DNA of 64,000 nucleotides, taken from assembly GCA_007644065.1 (NCBI GenBank), contig VJWN01000008.1, positions 64,411 through 128,410 of the forward strand. The letters are read 5' to 3'. Both the position numbers and the translations under genes were made by a program. Within the stretch, counting starts at the first letter, position 1, and the number at the start of each line of letters is the position of its first letter. The notes under the pieces were generated by a model, which was not told the DNA's origin, made no database searches, and saw only the letters and a list, made by a program, of their open reading frames with translations. Source of the stretch: Margaritispora aquatica. Its lineage: Eukaryota; Ascomycota; Leotiomycetes; Helotiales; Discinellaceae. Shown piece after piece: positions 1 through 12,297 of this stretch.

Positions 1-1477
1 GCGCCGGGAGTGGACTGCCCTTTACACTAGAACTATACCTTAGAACTTCATTAGAAATCGGGCAGCTCTCAACCATAATCCCACGTTCTTTGACCATGTC
101 GATCAATAGCGGATGCTTGTAGAGTGAGAATCCGTGACCAATGCGTCGAGTGGAGAGCAAGATAGCATCGTAGAGATTGTGATCTGTGGCGCATCCGGAC
201 CCAATGGTCTCGCCGGCATGGAAGAAGAATGGAATATTGAGTGATAGTTCGACGCAGCGAGAACGAAAGTAGAGGAGTAAAGGAGCGAGAGAAGACAGTG
301 GACGTCCGTGGTCTTCTGGCCCAACCAGATCGTAGCCTGAGAGAAGCGTGGGATAGAGCTGTTTTGCCCGAATGCATTGCTGCATGTCTGAAAATATCGG
401 GATCAATTTCTTTTCGGGTTATAGTTAAGAAGGACGGGATAACTTACCATCTAGAATTTCTTCGTCTTGGAAACTCCTCAAGCAATCCCAAATCATTCTC
501 ACACCCCAAAACCCTTTGCCTTCCTCACTCGCCTTAAATGCCTCAACCTCCTCATGAATAACCCTTACCAACTCGGTCCGATCAGTGACCAAATGATCCT
601 GACCTTCGAGCCTGAAACTCCTCGTCATGCCACGCATCTCAATCCATCTAATACCATCTGCATAAGCTGTCCTGAAAAACTCACGAAGGAACTTCCTGGT
701 AATAGGCTCATAGAAAACGATTGGCGTGATGGCCACGAAGCCTCTCACAAGTGTCTTCCATATATCGTTCACCCCAAGATGTGAACTCTGTACATGTTCT
801 TTGGAAATTGAGCAGCGAGCCTTCATCCAAGACACAAATCCATCTCGACCACCATCGGGGAAAGAATCTGCAGCCTCTTTGAGTGTGACATGGGTATCAG
901 GTACGTACTCGCTCATCCAAATACTTGGTCCCGCCTCACCTGACTTGCAATATTCAATCTTGACATCTGCCTCCTCTCTGTCCACATCTGAGATTAGAGG
1001 CGTAGAAGATTTTATGCACATCCCAGGTGTTTCAATAGTCGTGTTAAACACAAAAGTGAAATCGACCATTGCTCCAAGATGGCAATGCAGCAATGCCCCC
1101 TTCGGCATTTTCTGGACAATTCGGAAGAGCTGTGTTGACTCCATGGTCTCCTTGGCTAGATTGAAAGGCATGCCAGGATAGAGTTCTTCGTTGGAGGTGG
1201 TCGTACCAGACCATATTGTAGCTTGTTCGTGTGTACGAATGCGAGAGACAATCTCGCAGGCCGTTGCTGCTGTAGGAGAGAGTGATAGGCGGAATTCATG
1301 GTCTGTATGTGTTAGTTAGAACTACACCATCAATGAGCAGAGGCCAGTACCGCTTCTCTGAGCTTTCTCGCTTGCTATAAGATTTTCTCGGCTAGAGAAG
1401 AAGTCTTGAATTATTTGATTGGAAGAGTCGAGGAATACTGCTGCATTGTCCACGTGACTTTCTGATTTCTCGGACAT
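1..1477 (-). CDS. ADGF/ADA2 (CECR1)-type adenosine deaminase, C-terminus cut by window edge
   Basis: Likely deaminates adenosine to inosine. Exons are 1303-flanked: 1352..1477 region (exon ends at 1351), 448-1302 and 1-387, joined across 48- and 60-bp introns, the first with a CTAAC branch site. The second exon holds the metal-site start MPKGALLHCHLG. The third holds SGYDLVGPEDHG, the HAGET motif, RIGHGF and VESCPISNEVL, all characteristic of adenosine deaminases. The ATG at 1477 was chosen because it opens the N-terminal region that leads into the family's conserved QRSDHEFRLSLSP segment; a further upstream exon cannot be excluded. One oddity is that the residue after HxHL, normally Asp in adenosine deaminases, is Gly here. 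The last part of the protein lies outside the window. Confidence 0.88.
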
Positions 1478-2785
1478 GCTGAGGGTAAGAGACCGTTTTT
1501 GAAGACCGTAAAGAATGAAAACATTGCAAAGGGACTTAAGCTTCACATATAAATATTGTCAGGGTATTGGAGTTCCTGGTTTCGATTCTGGCTGGAGCCT
1601 ATGAGCGATAAGTCTGTGACTCAGAAACCCTGGAGAGTGGGGTACTTTGAGCTTACTGTTTGAGGAAGCTGTTTAAGACCTTCCTGATCTACTACCTCCG
1701 CATTATCAAACTCGTTTCTTTTTAATAAAGAAGGCATTGAACTCATTGCAAACAACTCTGTAGCAATCTGCCGGACGTTTGTCTTCAACAAGATTGAATG
1801 AAGGAAGCAAAACAGAATCAAGGGCTCGGAGCAGGTGCATAATTTCTAAATTTGAGCTTCTTTCTGCAGCTTAGCAGCCAAGATAGCATTCGAAATAGAT
1901 ATATAATGCTTCATATGTCGTTGAAACCAAGAAAATATATTCAAGTGAACTTGAGCTGTTTTCTGAAGGCATGTGCCTCTTCAAAATACTAAATAGTCAT
2001 GATGACCGAGGAAATTAGTTGAATAATCTAATCACTAGAATTAGATACAAAAACTTGCAATGGGAACTAATGTTCTCTGCCCTAAAGAACAGCAGCTGCA
2101 AAATAAAATACTTGAGTTGAAATTGATGTCGAGCTTAGCGATAGACATTTTGATACCAATTTAAGGAAGTCAATAAAAAGTCTAAATCATAAATAAAGAT
2201 CTTTTATTCTTCCCCATTATAAAAAAAGGCACTGACCTAACCTCAAGACCAGTTAAAATGATCCGGAGCATCTAGGAATAGCAGATGACCATCTCAATCA
2301 CCGAACCCTGACGTCCCTCACGTGATGGTCATGTTCAATGGAAACTAAACGTCCACTCATTCATAGATACGAGCCAAGGTAGGTGGATCAATCGCTTAAT
2401 GTGTCTTGGTCACCTCGCTAACATACCTAGGTTATATGAAAGGCAATAATATATCTGATTCTTTGAAAGCATAACCGATTTTTGATGGTTGACCCCGCCC
2501 CGGCCATTTCGGAGCTCTCACAGGAATGCCGGTCGGAGTGATGTCTACCAGGTGCAAAGCAAACCGTTTGCTACTTCCATTATGTTCAATCCATCAAACT
2601 TCCCACAAACACTATGACCTACAGTCGGTCATCTCTGCTTTTACCTATTTGATCTTCCGAGTTGTTCAAACTTCTGTTAAGTTAAGTTTTGAAGAAGATT
2701 ATCGAGTTTCCTGATTGATATATTGTACGTACATCAAAGAGAGCAACCGAGTGACGGCTGAATACGAGAATATCTTCCTTCAACC
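1478..2785. other. intergenic, divergent promoter region
   Basis: AT-rich spacer between the deaminase and the GH3 gene, which are transcribed away from each other. A perfect TCACGTGA E-box-like octamer lies near 2318. Short open stretches at 1621-1821 (-) and 2526-2714 (+) have no recognisable protein features. No RNA gene was seen. Confidence 0.5.
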
Positions 2786-5687
2786 ATGGCTTTATGGACT
2801 GAAGACGAGTTGAGAGCAAAGATAGGACAGGTATGGTGACTTCCAACATCCCCCATCACGTGCTAAACTATATGTTCTCCGTTTCATACTATTGAGCAAT
2901 ACACATTATGCTTATACTTGAGGGCCCTCAGATGGAAAAAATCACAATGTTCTGTTCATTTGACAAAGAATCGCTAATGATCTGTAGCTATTCATCGTCG
3001 GCTTCCATGGCCATGTGCCTAGCGACGATATCAAAACCCTCATATGTACCTATAAAGTCGGAGCTATCATCTTGTTTCAGCGTAATGTTGGAAATGCTTC
3101 TCAACTCATTGAGCTCACCACTTCTCTCCAAGCTCTAGCAAAAGAGTCTGTCCACAAGCAAGACCTATTCATCGCCATCGACCAAGAAAATGGGCTTGTC
3201 ACACGTATCAAACCTCCCATCGCCACTCAACTACCAGGTGCCATGGCATTGGGAGCTACATGTAATACTCAAGACGCATATAAAGTCGCACTGGCTACGG
3301 CAGAGATGCTGAAAGGTTTCGGGATCAACATGAATTATGCACCTGTTGCGGATGTCAATTCTGAACCAAAGAACCCCGTGATTGGAGTCAGATCGCCATC
3401 TGATAATCCTCAGAAGGTCGGGAGATTTGTTTCAGCACAGATTAAAGGGCTTAAAGATGGTGGTATTGTGCCATGCATCAAGCATTTTCCTGGGCATGGA
3501 GACACGGCTGTGGATTCCCATTATGGACTACCTGTGATTACCAAAACCCGAGCTCAGCTTGATGATTGCGAGCTGATTCCATTTCGACGAGCTGTAGCCG
3601 AAAATGTAGACTCGGTAATGATTGCACACATCTCGCTACCAATGGTTAGCACCTCCCAAGAACAAGGGAAAGCGAAGGCGTTGCCGGCAAGTCTTGACCC
3701 GGACGTGATCAAGATCTTGAGGGAAGAGATGAAATATGATGGTATGATAGTTAGTGATTGTTTGGAGATGGACGGAGTGAGAAAACATTTCGGAACCGAG
3801 AAGGGAGCCGTAATGACTCTGAAGGTTGGTAACATGTCTTCCGAAACAACACCCGATTGTTAACAGAGCGATAAATAGGCTGGCGTTGACTGCGTTATGA
3901 TCTGTCACACTCTTTCCGCTCAGATAGCTGCCATTGGAGAGGTGGTGGAAGCTGTCAAATCCGGAGAATTAACCGAGCAGCAGATTGATGCATCAGTAAG
4001 ACGAGTAGAAGCACTTAAAACTAAATATCTACAAAGTACCGCGAAGACCCTATCAGTCCCAGATGTCGATAGCCAGAATAAAATCCAAGCAGCCATGGCA
4101 GCCGATATCTATGCTCACAGCGCAACGCTTGTCCGCAGTGTGCCTGGACACATCCCTGTCTCATCACCAGCATGCAAGATTGTCTTCATTAAACCCGAGA
4201 AGACGGAAATACTCGGAGGTGCAGTTGGAAGTGGTGAAAAGAAGATAAAAGATCCCTATATACCTCATGAATATTTTGATCTTGTCAAAGCACAGCATCA
4301 AAATGTTGTGGAGGTTAAATTTTCGGATGGTTCGAAATTATCCGTACAAGATCAAGATCATCTTGACACTGCAGATATCGTGATTCTGGTCACTCGAAAT
4401 GCGAGTCTAAGTCCTTTCCAGGCGAAATTTGGACTCGAACTAGGGAAGAAGCTCGGTGACAAACTAATTGTTGTGGCGACTTGTGATCCTTATGACTTCC
4501 TCGAACATACCGAAGAGGTGAAGAACTATATAACTATCTACGAGCCAACCATCCCGGCATTTAAGGCAGCTGTAGATGTCATCTTTGGCATTAAGACTGC
4601 AAAGGGATCTCTTCCAGTAACAATGCCTGCCGTCAAGCACAATATCCGAGACATGACTACTTCAGACGACGACATCAAGTCTTTATGGACAATGTGGCAG
4701 ATGATTTTCCCAAAATGGCAAATCAGTCTTCCTCGCATGACGAAAATCCTTCGGCAGCCTCATGGTCGTCATTATTTACACGAGAAGGGATTCTGCATGT
4801 CATTTTTGATGGAGGGGCCGCATGGGAAGATCGCGGCCGTTGCTGTGCTTCCAGAGTACCGGAACAAGGGACTCGGTTCCGCCTTCGTCCAAAAGGCTCA
4901 GACGAATTTGAGAGAGCGTGCTGAAGATGAGAAGTTAGGCCCGCTGAAATCATTGGCCTTTGGATCTGTTTTCCCTCGACTTTGGTGTCAGCCGCCGATT
5001 GATCTGCCTCAAGAGACTAAAGACTTCTTCGTACATAGAGGTAGATTTCCAGCCTTCAAATGATCCGAGGCACCAAGCTGACAGTTTTAGGCTTTCGAAA
5101 GGCAACGGCAGCGACAGCTCGAGATCTCTTTCGAGATATCACTAGCGAGATTGCTCCTGCTGCCACTTTAGCGAGAGTCTCTAAGCTCGACCTGAAGTTC
5201 TCCCCTTGGTCTGCTGATCTATACAATGAGTGCATGACGAAGCAACGAGCAAACTTCAAGAATATCGTTTGTATACTCATCTCTTTCTCTACAAACACAG
5301 CCTAATTTTGAGGTTTAGGGATGGGTAGAAGCCTATGAGCGTCTCGCCGCAGCAAATCAACACCATGAAGTCATGGTCGCCTTTGACCCAAAGACCAATG
5401 CTCAACTTGGCTGGACGCTGATGTGTTCACAATCCGCTATCATCAGCGATGATTTCGCTTTCTTGCCACTCATGCCCTCGAAGGAGAAGACAGGACTGAT
5501 CGCTTGCGTGGGTGTTGATAAAAGTGCAAGAGGTAGAGGCGTGGGGTTGGCACTCCTCGTTAAGGCGATGGAGGATATGAAGAGGAGAGGTATGGAGGGT
5601 GTTTGTATTGACTGGGTTGTAATTAGAGGATTCTATGAGAACCTCGGCTTTGAGGCCTTGTGGGAGTATGAGAGCTACGATTGGTAG
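2786..5687 (+). CDS. GH3 beta-N-acetylglucosaminidase (NagZ-like) fused to C-terminal GNAT acetyltransferase units
   Basis: Predicted 862-residue protein from exons 2786-2830, 2988-3824, 3879-5040, 5091-5266 and 5319-5687, with phases closing throughout. Residues about 16-300 form the GH3 barrel. KHFPGHGDT (about 180) and DSH (about 191) supply the Asp-His acid/base dyad known from NagZ enzymes, and VSDCLEMDG (about 270) carries the nucleophile Asp. After a Rossmann-like GH3 second domain come two GNAT-like acetyl-CoA loops, EYRNKGLGSAF near 620 and ARGRGVGLAL near 811. Fungal GH3 N-acetylglucosaminidases with a GCN5-related glucosamine acetyltransferase region are known, so a role in cell-wall chitin or amino-sugar recycling is likely. 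No signal peptide is visible, which suggests a cytosolic enzyme. The first intron (157 bp) is longer than the rest. Confidence 0.92.
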
Positions 5688-6228
5688 GATTGAGATGAGG
5701 TGAGGATCTCTTGTGTCATCGAGGGGCTGGGGCTATTAGGAAGGAGATTGAGAGAATATTGACCGACTGCTTGATAGTAGGTAGATAAGGCTGCTATAAG
5801 ACTGAAATTTTCTGTCATCGGGCATTGCCTGATCATGCGATTGCTTGAGATGTCAAGAGCTGAAGAATTTGATTATATCTATACCACCTCACATTCTCGC
5901 TTAGCAAGCACTTTCTCCTGAAAGAACTACACTCGTAAGTACTGGTCTTCCTTATGAAAATATATTAGCCTCTATCCTGCTCCTATTTGCCTTCCCTTCC
6001 GGTTTTACTTTGGACTTGAGGTAATCTTACTTTCCACATCGGGAATTTGGAAACCACCATCATTCCTGTCAAACATAATTGTGCCTTCCTATATGTGTCG
6101 ACTGCTTCCAAAATTATCAGTGATTGCTATAACTCAATCCTTGACCACCTTACTACAAAAATACATGACCGACGATATCAACATCTCCCTATATTTGACA
6201 CACGACCAATGCATACCACGGCACTACG
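5688..6228. other. intergenic
   Basis: Spacer between the GH3-GNAT gene and the rhodopsin-domain gene, both on the + strand. It must hold the 3' end of one and the promoter of the other. No repeat, RNA or convincing coding signal was seen. Confidence 0.4.
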
Positions 6229-7742
6229 ATGGTCGTTTCAAAGGCCGCAACTGTTGACAGCGCATACGTGCTAACTATTCTCTCCTACTTAATCATTCTT
6301 ACGAGACTAGGTCTCCGACGACTCAAACATGAACGCTTTAAGGTCGATGACTACCTCATTTTTGGGGCCATGTTCTGGTACTTCATGTTTACACTTAGCT
6401 ACCCGATTGCGGTCAGTTATCCACATCTACCACCATCTGCGACGAAACGAGAACTGATGCTTGATAGATCTATGGTGGAAATAATTCGAGTGCAGGTATA
6501 GAGGATATGCTGCCAGAGGAAACCAACAAAGGTCTATCGTGAGCATATGAACTCCTACCGAGCTGTCTAACGTACAGTGTAGTCTCCTTTTTCCTCAAGT
6601 GGATATTCATCGGCCGTCTGTTCTATATCGCCTATCTCTGGACTTTGAAGACATGTCTTGTAAGTTCGAAGATAATGAGACTTCGGTGCGCGGTATTAGC
6701 TGACGGATACCTCGAGCTGATCTTTTACACACGCCTGACGGAACGAAAAGTAGAGCTCATGGTCATCAAAGCCGTAGGAGCTATCCTCGCTGCTACATGG
6801 CTGGCTGCTATGCTCACGGTATTCTTGGGATGTAGACCTCTGCATCTGATGTGGCAAGTGGTACCTGTTAAGTATGGATGCTCTAAAGCTGTAAGTTCCC
6901 CTCTCTTTTGCTTTAATGTCCAGTATTAACAACCCTAGATCGCGCCAGTCTACGTGGTCGGTCTCTCAAACATCATAACAGACCTCCTCCTCATAGTAAT
7001 CCCTGTCCACATAATCGCACGCACCCAAATCCCACTCAGGCAGAAGCTCGAACTCGCATTCGTCTTTACCCTCGGCTTCTTCGCCATCATCATCGTGGCG
7101 CTAACGATGATCATCACCATCACACACTGGCAGTACCAGAGCCGTTTGATCTGGGGGCAGCTGGAATGTTTTACCTCGACTGTCGTGGCTAATGCACCTA
7201 TTCTCCATGGCTTGTGGCGACATGCTTGGATCCATTTGAAGAGTTTGAATTTTGGACGCAATGACAATTGTCCGCCGGCGTATAATATAGCAATACAAAG
7301 GCCAACGGAGCGGACTGAGCTAGCACCATCAGTAGTTAATGATTTGCCTACGCCTGAATCGAGGAGCGGGCGCGCTCGCTTATCTGTATGTATCATCGAA
7401 GCTTTTCGAATTACTCTTCCTCTTTCGCATTGAGATTTGTATTGACATTGACATAAACAGCTACGAAGGATAAGAGACAAGCTCCGTCAATCTCTTGGCG
7501 GCATCGAAATTGAACGCTCGGTTGTGCTTCTTCAAGAGAGCGAGACAGGCAACATTGATCGGGGAGGCAGAGATGATATTTCGTTCGCGGGCAATGCCTC
7601 GATTGCGCAGATCGTGACATCTATCGGCACCGGACTGACGTTTGGTGGGAAGGAGAAAGCGCAGGAGAGCAAGGAGAAGAAATTCGGCTTGTTGTGGAAA
7701 ACGAAATCGGCGACAAGGGGTGTTGGGTCTAGTGTGGCTTGA
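6229..7742 (+). CDS. fungal rhodopsin-domain (SAT4/PTH11-like) integral membrane protein
   Basis: Predicted 412-residue, seven-span membrane protein of the fungal rhodopsin-domain family, for which no single biochemical role is established. Exons are 6229-6411, 6468-6538, 6578-6659, 6717-6890, 6939-7385 and 7461-7742, and they close in phase. Typical landmarks are RLGLRRLKHERFKVDDYL after helix 1, WTLKTCLLIFYTRLTE in the middle, GCRP and the helix pair ending in WGQLECFTS. The polar C-terminal tail of about 120 residues is presumably cytoplasmic. The third intron uses a CTCGAG acceptor downstream of a GCTGAC branch site. The second intron is only 39 bp, so that junction is the least certain part of the model. 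Confidence 0.85.
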
Positions 7743-8357
7743 GTGAGCGAACGAGTGATTGTTGGCGGTGGATGCACGACAAGGCTAGAGAGTTTCACCC
7801 CTAAAAGTACAGATTGTTCATTAGGTAGTGTTGGAGGTGATCATGGAACCAAGATTGGTTTTAGTGTTCTATGGTTATGGTGAGCGCATTGTGCCTTTTG
7901 ATTGGTAAAGATTGTTTTGTAACTGTATTTCAGTTGGCGTTTGGTTGGAGTATGCAATCCTATGAATATAGTCTTATCCAAACACTCTTTGCAACGTAGA
8001 ACATCGCTTCAATAAAGATATGAAGATCTGTAGGTGGATAGGTAGATAAGTGAAGGAGGTTAGGTACCTAGGTATGTACTCAGAAAAGAACATAATCCCC
8101 TATCTCCTTGCTAAGCGAGATAAATAGTTGAAATGGGCGAGTTGTTGGAAGTCTGGAACTGTTTTGAGGTGAGGTGAGATGAGATGAGGCGACCAACCAA
8201 GCTGAGTGTTCACCTCCATTCCTGTAATTTGAGCTGCTGAAATGCAAAATGAGCTATGTTATTTGTACATAAAATTTCTATTGTGCAGTGAGAAAATCTT
8301 GGTTGTGATTCTGTTGTTCTACTGTATTATTATTCTTTTCTTCTTTCCACTATCCTA
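7743..8357. other. intergenic between convergent genes
   Basis: 3' flanks of the rhodopsin-domain gene and CDC123. It contains overlapping palindromes TAGGTACCTA and TACCTAGGTA at 8061-8074 and a short GAGGT/GAGAT-rich tract around 8166-8190. No coding or RNA signal was seen. Confidence 0.45.
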
Positions 8358-9711
8358 TCACGGATCTATTTTGTTATACAGAGCTAGTTGCGACGATACG
8401 GTTAGATTCGCCATTGAATTTACTACTTCCTCTTTCTCCTCGGCGTCTTCCTGCTCCTCCTCATCACTGCTCTCTTCGCCCTCTTTTTGCAGCTCGACAT
8501 CTCCACTCATCATCCGCTTCCACTGATCCGCAAACTCCCTCATTCCACTCTCACCGCTCATACCGGCCTCCACCACCTCCCTCGGCAGCTTATGCGCGCT
8601 ATACTGTGGACTGGCGAACGAATACGCCTCTGGGTCGTCTTTCTTCACGAGTCGGATCTCCGGCACGTACGGCATATCCTCCACCTCGTCCTCCTCCGTC
8701 GACTCATCACCACTGCTCAGTTGTGGCAACGGCGGCTCTGATATCGATGATGCGGTGCCGAGAAGCGGTGTGGGGAGGCGTAGCGTGAGGAGTTCCAGCC
8801 AGGAAAAGAGGAGCGGATCTGTGTGCGGTGCCCAGGCGTTGATGTCCATCAGCCGGACTTTGTCGTAGGGTTCGGGCAGGTAGATGTCGAAGACGAAATT
8901 CTCGTCCGGGAATGTGTGCTGGAGGGTTTGCGTGAAGTAGGTCTGTATTGTGGACCGCAATTGTGGGAGCATGGGGAAGAGGAAGGCGAAGTGGTTTAGG
9001 TCCCGTTGCGTGATTCCTATGAGAGTTCTGTTGCGCACGAAGCATCGGAATTCGCATGAGGGGTTCACTTTGAACCATTTGCGCAGGACGAGGACGTAGG
9101 GTGTGCTCTCTGCTGTGCTTGAGCCTGGGCTTTCGGGGGCGCATGAGTCGAACGCATGCTCCAAGTCGTGGGTTATGAAGTCTGAAGACTTGAGAAGGAG
9201 GTAAATGTCATTCGGCGTCGCACACTCCATGCTATTCTTGGTGATGGAGATCCATGTTGCATCTTTCGGCGCGGACCAGTTCAACTTCGGCGCAACGAGA
9301 CCTCCTAGTTCTGCGATTGTGTCTTTGATCTTCTGGTGGATTTCTGGGAACTGTAGAGACGGGTCCGGGTCAGGCGAATCATCCCAGCCCGTGCTGGTCG
9401 AGTGGTCCGTATAGTCTGGAGAAGAAGAGGCAGGGTGGAAGGTTGGCGTCGAGGGGGGCAAGATGATGCCGTCTTCGCGTAGGTAAGAGAGGAATGCTGG
9501 CGAGAGGGGGATTATGCGTGATTTGAGGGTAGATGTGCGGTATCTGTGGTTTGTTAGACTTGGTAGAATATTGAGGGGAGGTGATCTACTTTGGATGCCA
9601 GTAATCGTATGAACAGTGCAAAATATGTGATCGAGATATTGGTGGAAATGGCAGTCTGGTGAGGGGTTCTGGTTCACTCTGAGGCCCAGTTGGGGCGTCT
9701 ATTCCTGGCAT
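8358..9711 (-). CDS. CDC123: Cdc123 (D123 family), eIF2 assembly factor
   Basis: Cdc123 promotes assembly of the translation initiation factor eIF2 in the cytosol and has an ATP-grasp-like fold. Two exons, 9590-9711 and 8358-9543, separated by a 46-bp intron, give 435 residues. The N-terminus has the family signature [15 protein letters not shown] followed by DGIILP. The core contains [36 protein letters not shown] and the late catalytic-type segment [18 protein letters not shown]. The C-terminus is a Glu/Asp-rich tail, as in yeast and other fungal homologues. The ATG at 9711 was preferred because only the first exon supplies the conserved HILHCSY segment. Start and splice site agree with family structure, so confidence is high. 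Confidence 0.94.
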
Positions 9712-9973
9712 TTTGAAGGGCTCACTATTTGGGTATCACTGAAGAGGATTGGAAAAGATTTAGAGAAAAAGAAGAAGCTGTGAGATATTTTGTACAGTTT
9801 GTTGCGTGAGTCACAAATTATTTGACTCCCATGGATTTTGGACTCAACTTTCATATTTTGGAGGGGCAATCTGCCGCTGTACACCGCTCCAACCTAGTCC
9901 ATTTCACCAAAAGCTCTAGTGAGATCCAGATTCCATAACCATACTGCTTCCCACCAAATAGTCACTTGCAAAC

Positions 9974-10517
9974 ATGTCTTCAAACGTCGGTCTCTCCACT
10001 CCAAGAGGAAGCGGTACCTCTGGTTACGTCCAGCGAAATCTCGCACACCTGAAACCTCGCGACCATGGCAAGCCATACTCCACCGATCTCGATAGCTTGA
10101 AGCACCGCCAGCGACAACCAGACAAGGAGATTCTAGAGCACGATCGCAAGCGCGAGGTTGAAGTCAAGGTCTTTGAGTTACGCGACAAGCTTGAAGACGA
10201 AGGGTATGTTCCTCGCCCCCTCTCGAGGTTCACGCAATGCTAACAAATCTAGTGTTGATGAAGAGGAAATCGAGACACAAACCGAAGCCCTCCGCAGGAA
10301 ACTCTTGAAGGAGAGCGAGAAGGCAGGTGGGCCGAATCGAAAGGGACTGAAAATGCATCAGGTGCACGAGCTGGCGGAGGCGAAAATCAAGCAGGATGAT
10401 CGTTTTAGAAGCGCGCTGGGCATCAGTCGGAATTATGAGGAGGGAAGCCATTGGAAGAAGCAGGAGGAAAGGCTGAAGGCTGCAGCGGAGAAGTCGATTG
10501 CAGATGATGCTAAGTGA
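9974..10517 (+). CDS. CWC21: Cwc21-type pre-mRNA splicing factor (cwf21 domain)
   Basis: Predicted 164-residue spliceosome component related to yeast Cwc21 and the N-terminus of human SRRM2, which bind the spliceosome near Prp8/Snu114. Exons are 9974-10203 and 10253-10517, with a 49-bp intron containing GCTAAC. The N-terminus [18 protein letters not shown] is the nearly invariant family start. The following region, ending in RDKLEDEG and continuing across the splice junction as VDEEEIE, is the helical cwf21 domain. The charged Lys/Glu-rich C-terminus is typical. It sits head to head with CDC123 across 262 bp, a compact divergent promoter. Confidence 0.93.
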
Positions 10518-10729
10518 GGTTCTGGAGAGCTCGTAGGTGTATGAAGAACATACTGCTTTGGTTGGGTGGACATGGCGTTGGATGGCTGCGTTTTATGAAA
10601 GGATGGAGTTAGTGTTATTAAGGAGCATGGAAACTCTTACGGACGGCATGGATGATTGAGCAAAGCTCTTACATTTCAAGGTGCGAACACAATATAAACA
10701 TTTTCCCTCAAGATTTCTAAACCTCACAG

Positions 10730-11692
10730 CTACAGTTTATGCCTCTTCTCACCACTCGCAATCCTCCTAAATTGCTCCTGTGGAATTCCAGCATTGAACC
10801 TCTCTAACCCGCCAAAGACCTCCGCCACACCTTGGGCATCCAATATATCCCTCTCCGGCTTCCTAATCAACGCCTTAATCTTCACCAAGCTATCGCTCAC
10901 GAGATGATCACCCAATCTCTCCTCAATCTCTGCAAACACCAGGTCTCTGAACTTTGCATCCTCGCCTTTGCCACATTCCTCGAAGATTTTGTTCACGAAG
11001 CCCGTGGCGAGTAGCTCGGGAGCTGTGATTCGCTTGGACATGATGAGGGCCTCATTCGCTTTGGATATACCGAGGCGTTGCACGAAGGCTCGGGAGGCGC
11101 CGCCTTCAGCTACGAGGCCGAGAGATGAGAAGGGCGTGAGCAGGAAGGTCGAGGGCACGCAGTAGACGAAATCTGAGAATGCAACTAAGGCTGCTGAGAG
11201 GCCAATTGCGGGACCATTGAGGGCTGTGACGAGGATTTTGGGGTGGGTGTAGAAAGCGTGTGTGATGAACTATGGACGATTAGTATGTAAGGTGAGGATA
11301 GGAGTGGAGGATCGAAAAGATGACTGAATTTGTTTGAGCTTACAAGGTTGTTAGACACGAAGTTCTTGAGCCAATGTCTCTTCAAATCCGTTCCCTCAGG
11401 CAGATCTTTTGAGATTCCTACATCTGCACCTCTGTATTCGATTAGTACTTACACTTACATGCCCTCCAAGGTTCAGAGGACAATATGTGATGAGTACTCA
11501 CGCAGAGAAATATCGGCCCTTGCCTGTCAATACAGTGATGAACACTTCCTCGTGCTCGGCAATCTCTCTCATGTAGCTCGCGAGTGCAAAGTAGCCATCT
11601 TGATTCAAGGCATTGAGTTTAGGCTGGTCGTCGATGGTGATGACGGCGATTTTGCCTCGATATTCCACTGAAATTGGTCCCGAGGCTGGCAT
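10730..11692 (-). CDS. enoyl-CoA hydratase/isomerase family protein, probably peroxisomal
   Basis: Predicted 272-residue crotonase-fold protein from exons 11502-11692, 11344-11431 and 10730-11269. Family landmarks are KLNALN near the N-terminus, FSARGADVG formed across the first splice junction, ALNGPAIGLSAAL forming the oxyanion hole, and LGLVAEGGAS. The latter resembles peroxisomal delta3,delta2-enoyl-CoA isomerases, which act in beta-oxidation of unsaturated fatty acids. The protein ends in RHKL, similar to but not a canonical PTS1 peroxisome signal (SKL-type). The exact reaction, isomerase or hydratase, cannot be settled from these motifs. It is convergent with CWC21 over 212 bp. Confidence 0.88.
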
Positions 11693-12297
11693 TTTGAGAT
11701 GTGAAAATTGGTTGTTGAAGGGAGCAATCGGACAATGAAGATGAAAAAGTTCGGTGAAGAGGTACTTAGGTTATTAGTCAATTGGTGGCTAGGTGGGTGT
11801 ATGTTATAGCTGCGGATAGGTAAGGTATAAGATGGTGCCTAAGATCAATAGGATGAAGACCCAAAAGTTAGATCACAATTCGTGCAAGATCACTGAGGAG
11901 AACAATAAGTAGGTGAGTTAAGAAGTAAGGGAGGTTGAATTGGTGAGATTGTGGGGTAAAGTCTACCTAAGGTACTCTACAGTACATGTCTTCCATCCAG
12001 CTTCACCAACCACACCAACTCGTTTCTACCAACCAACAAGCTTCAACCGGTTGGTGGTGAAAGCGGGCCGAGGTCCAGCTTTAGATTTCGGGCTGCTGCT
12101 TACTTAAGTGTCTCGGGCCCGGATGAATATGGTTCCATTGGGTCCCTGGCTTCAGGAAGAAAATATATGAAAGCCTATAATGCAAGGCACGAATATCGAA
12201 CCACTTCTTGATATTCTGGTCGAGTTGTACCACCCCTCCATACTCTGGAAAACACAACCACAAACCTCACGGTCAAAGCTATAAGCCAATCGCAAAA
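11693..12297. other. intergenic, divergent promoter
   Basis: Shared upstream region of the enoyl-CoA isomerase-like gene and PET100. It contains ACCTAAGGTA-type motifs near 11965 and several CCAACCA/CACCAAC repeats around 12000-12055. No coding signal was seen. Confidence 0.4.

Noticed and set aside
1621..1821. Possible upstream exon of the adenosine deaminase with a hydrophobic start and a GTAAGC donor
   Set aside because: No acceptor could be joined in phase to the conserved exon with confidence.
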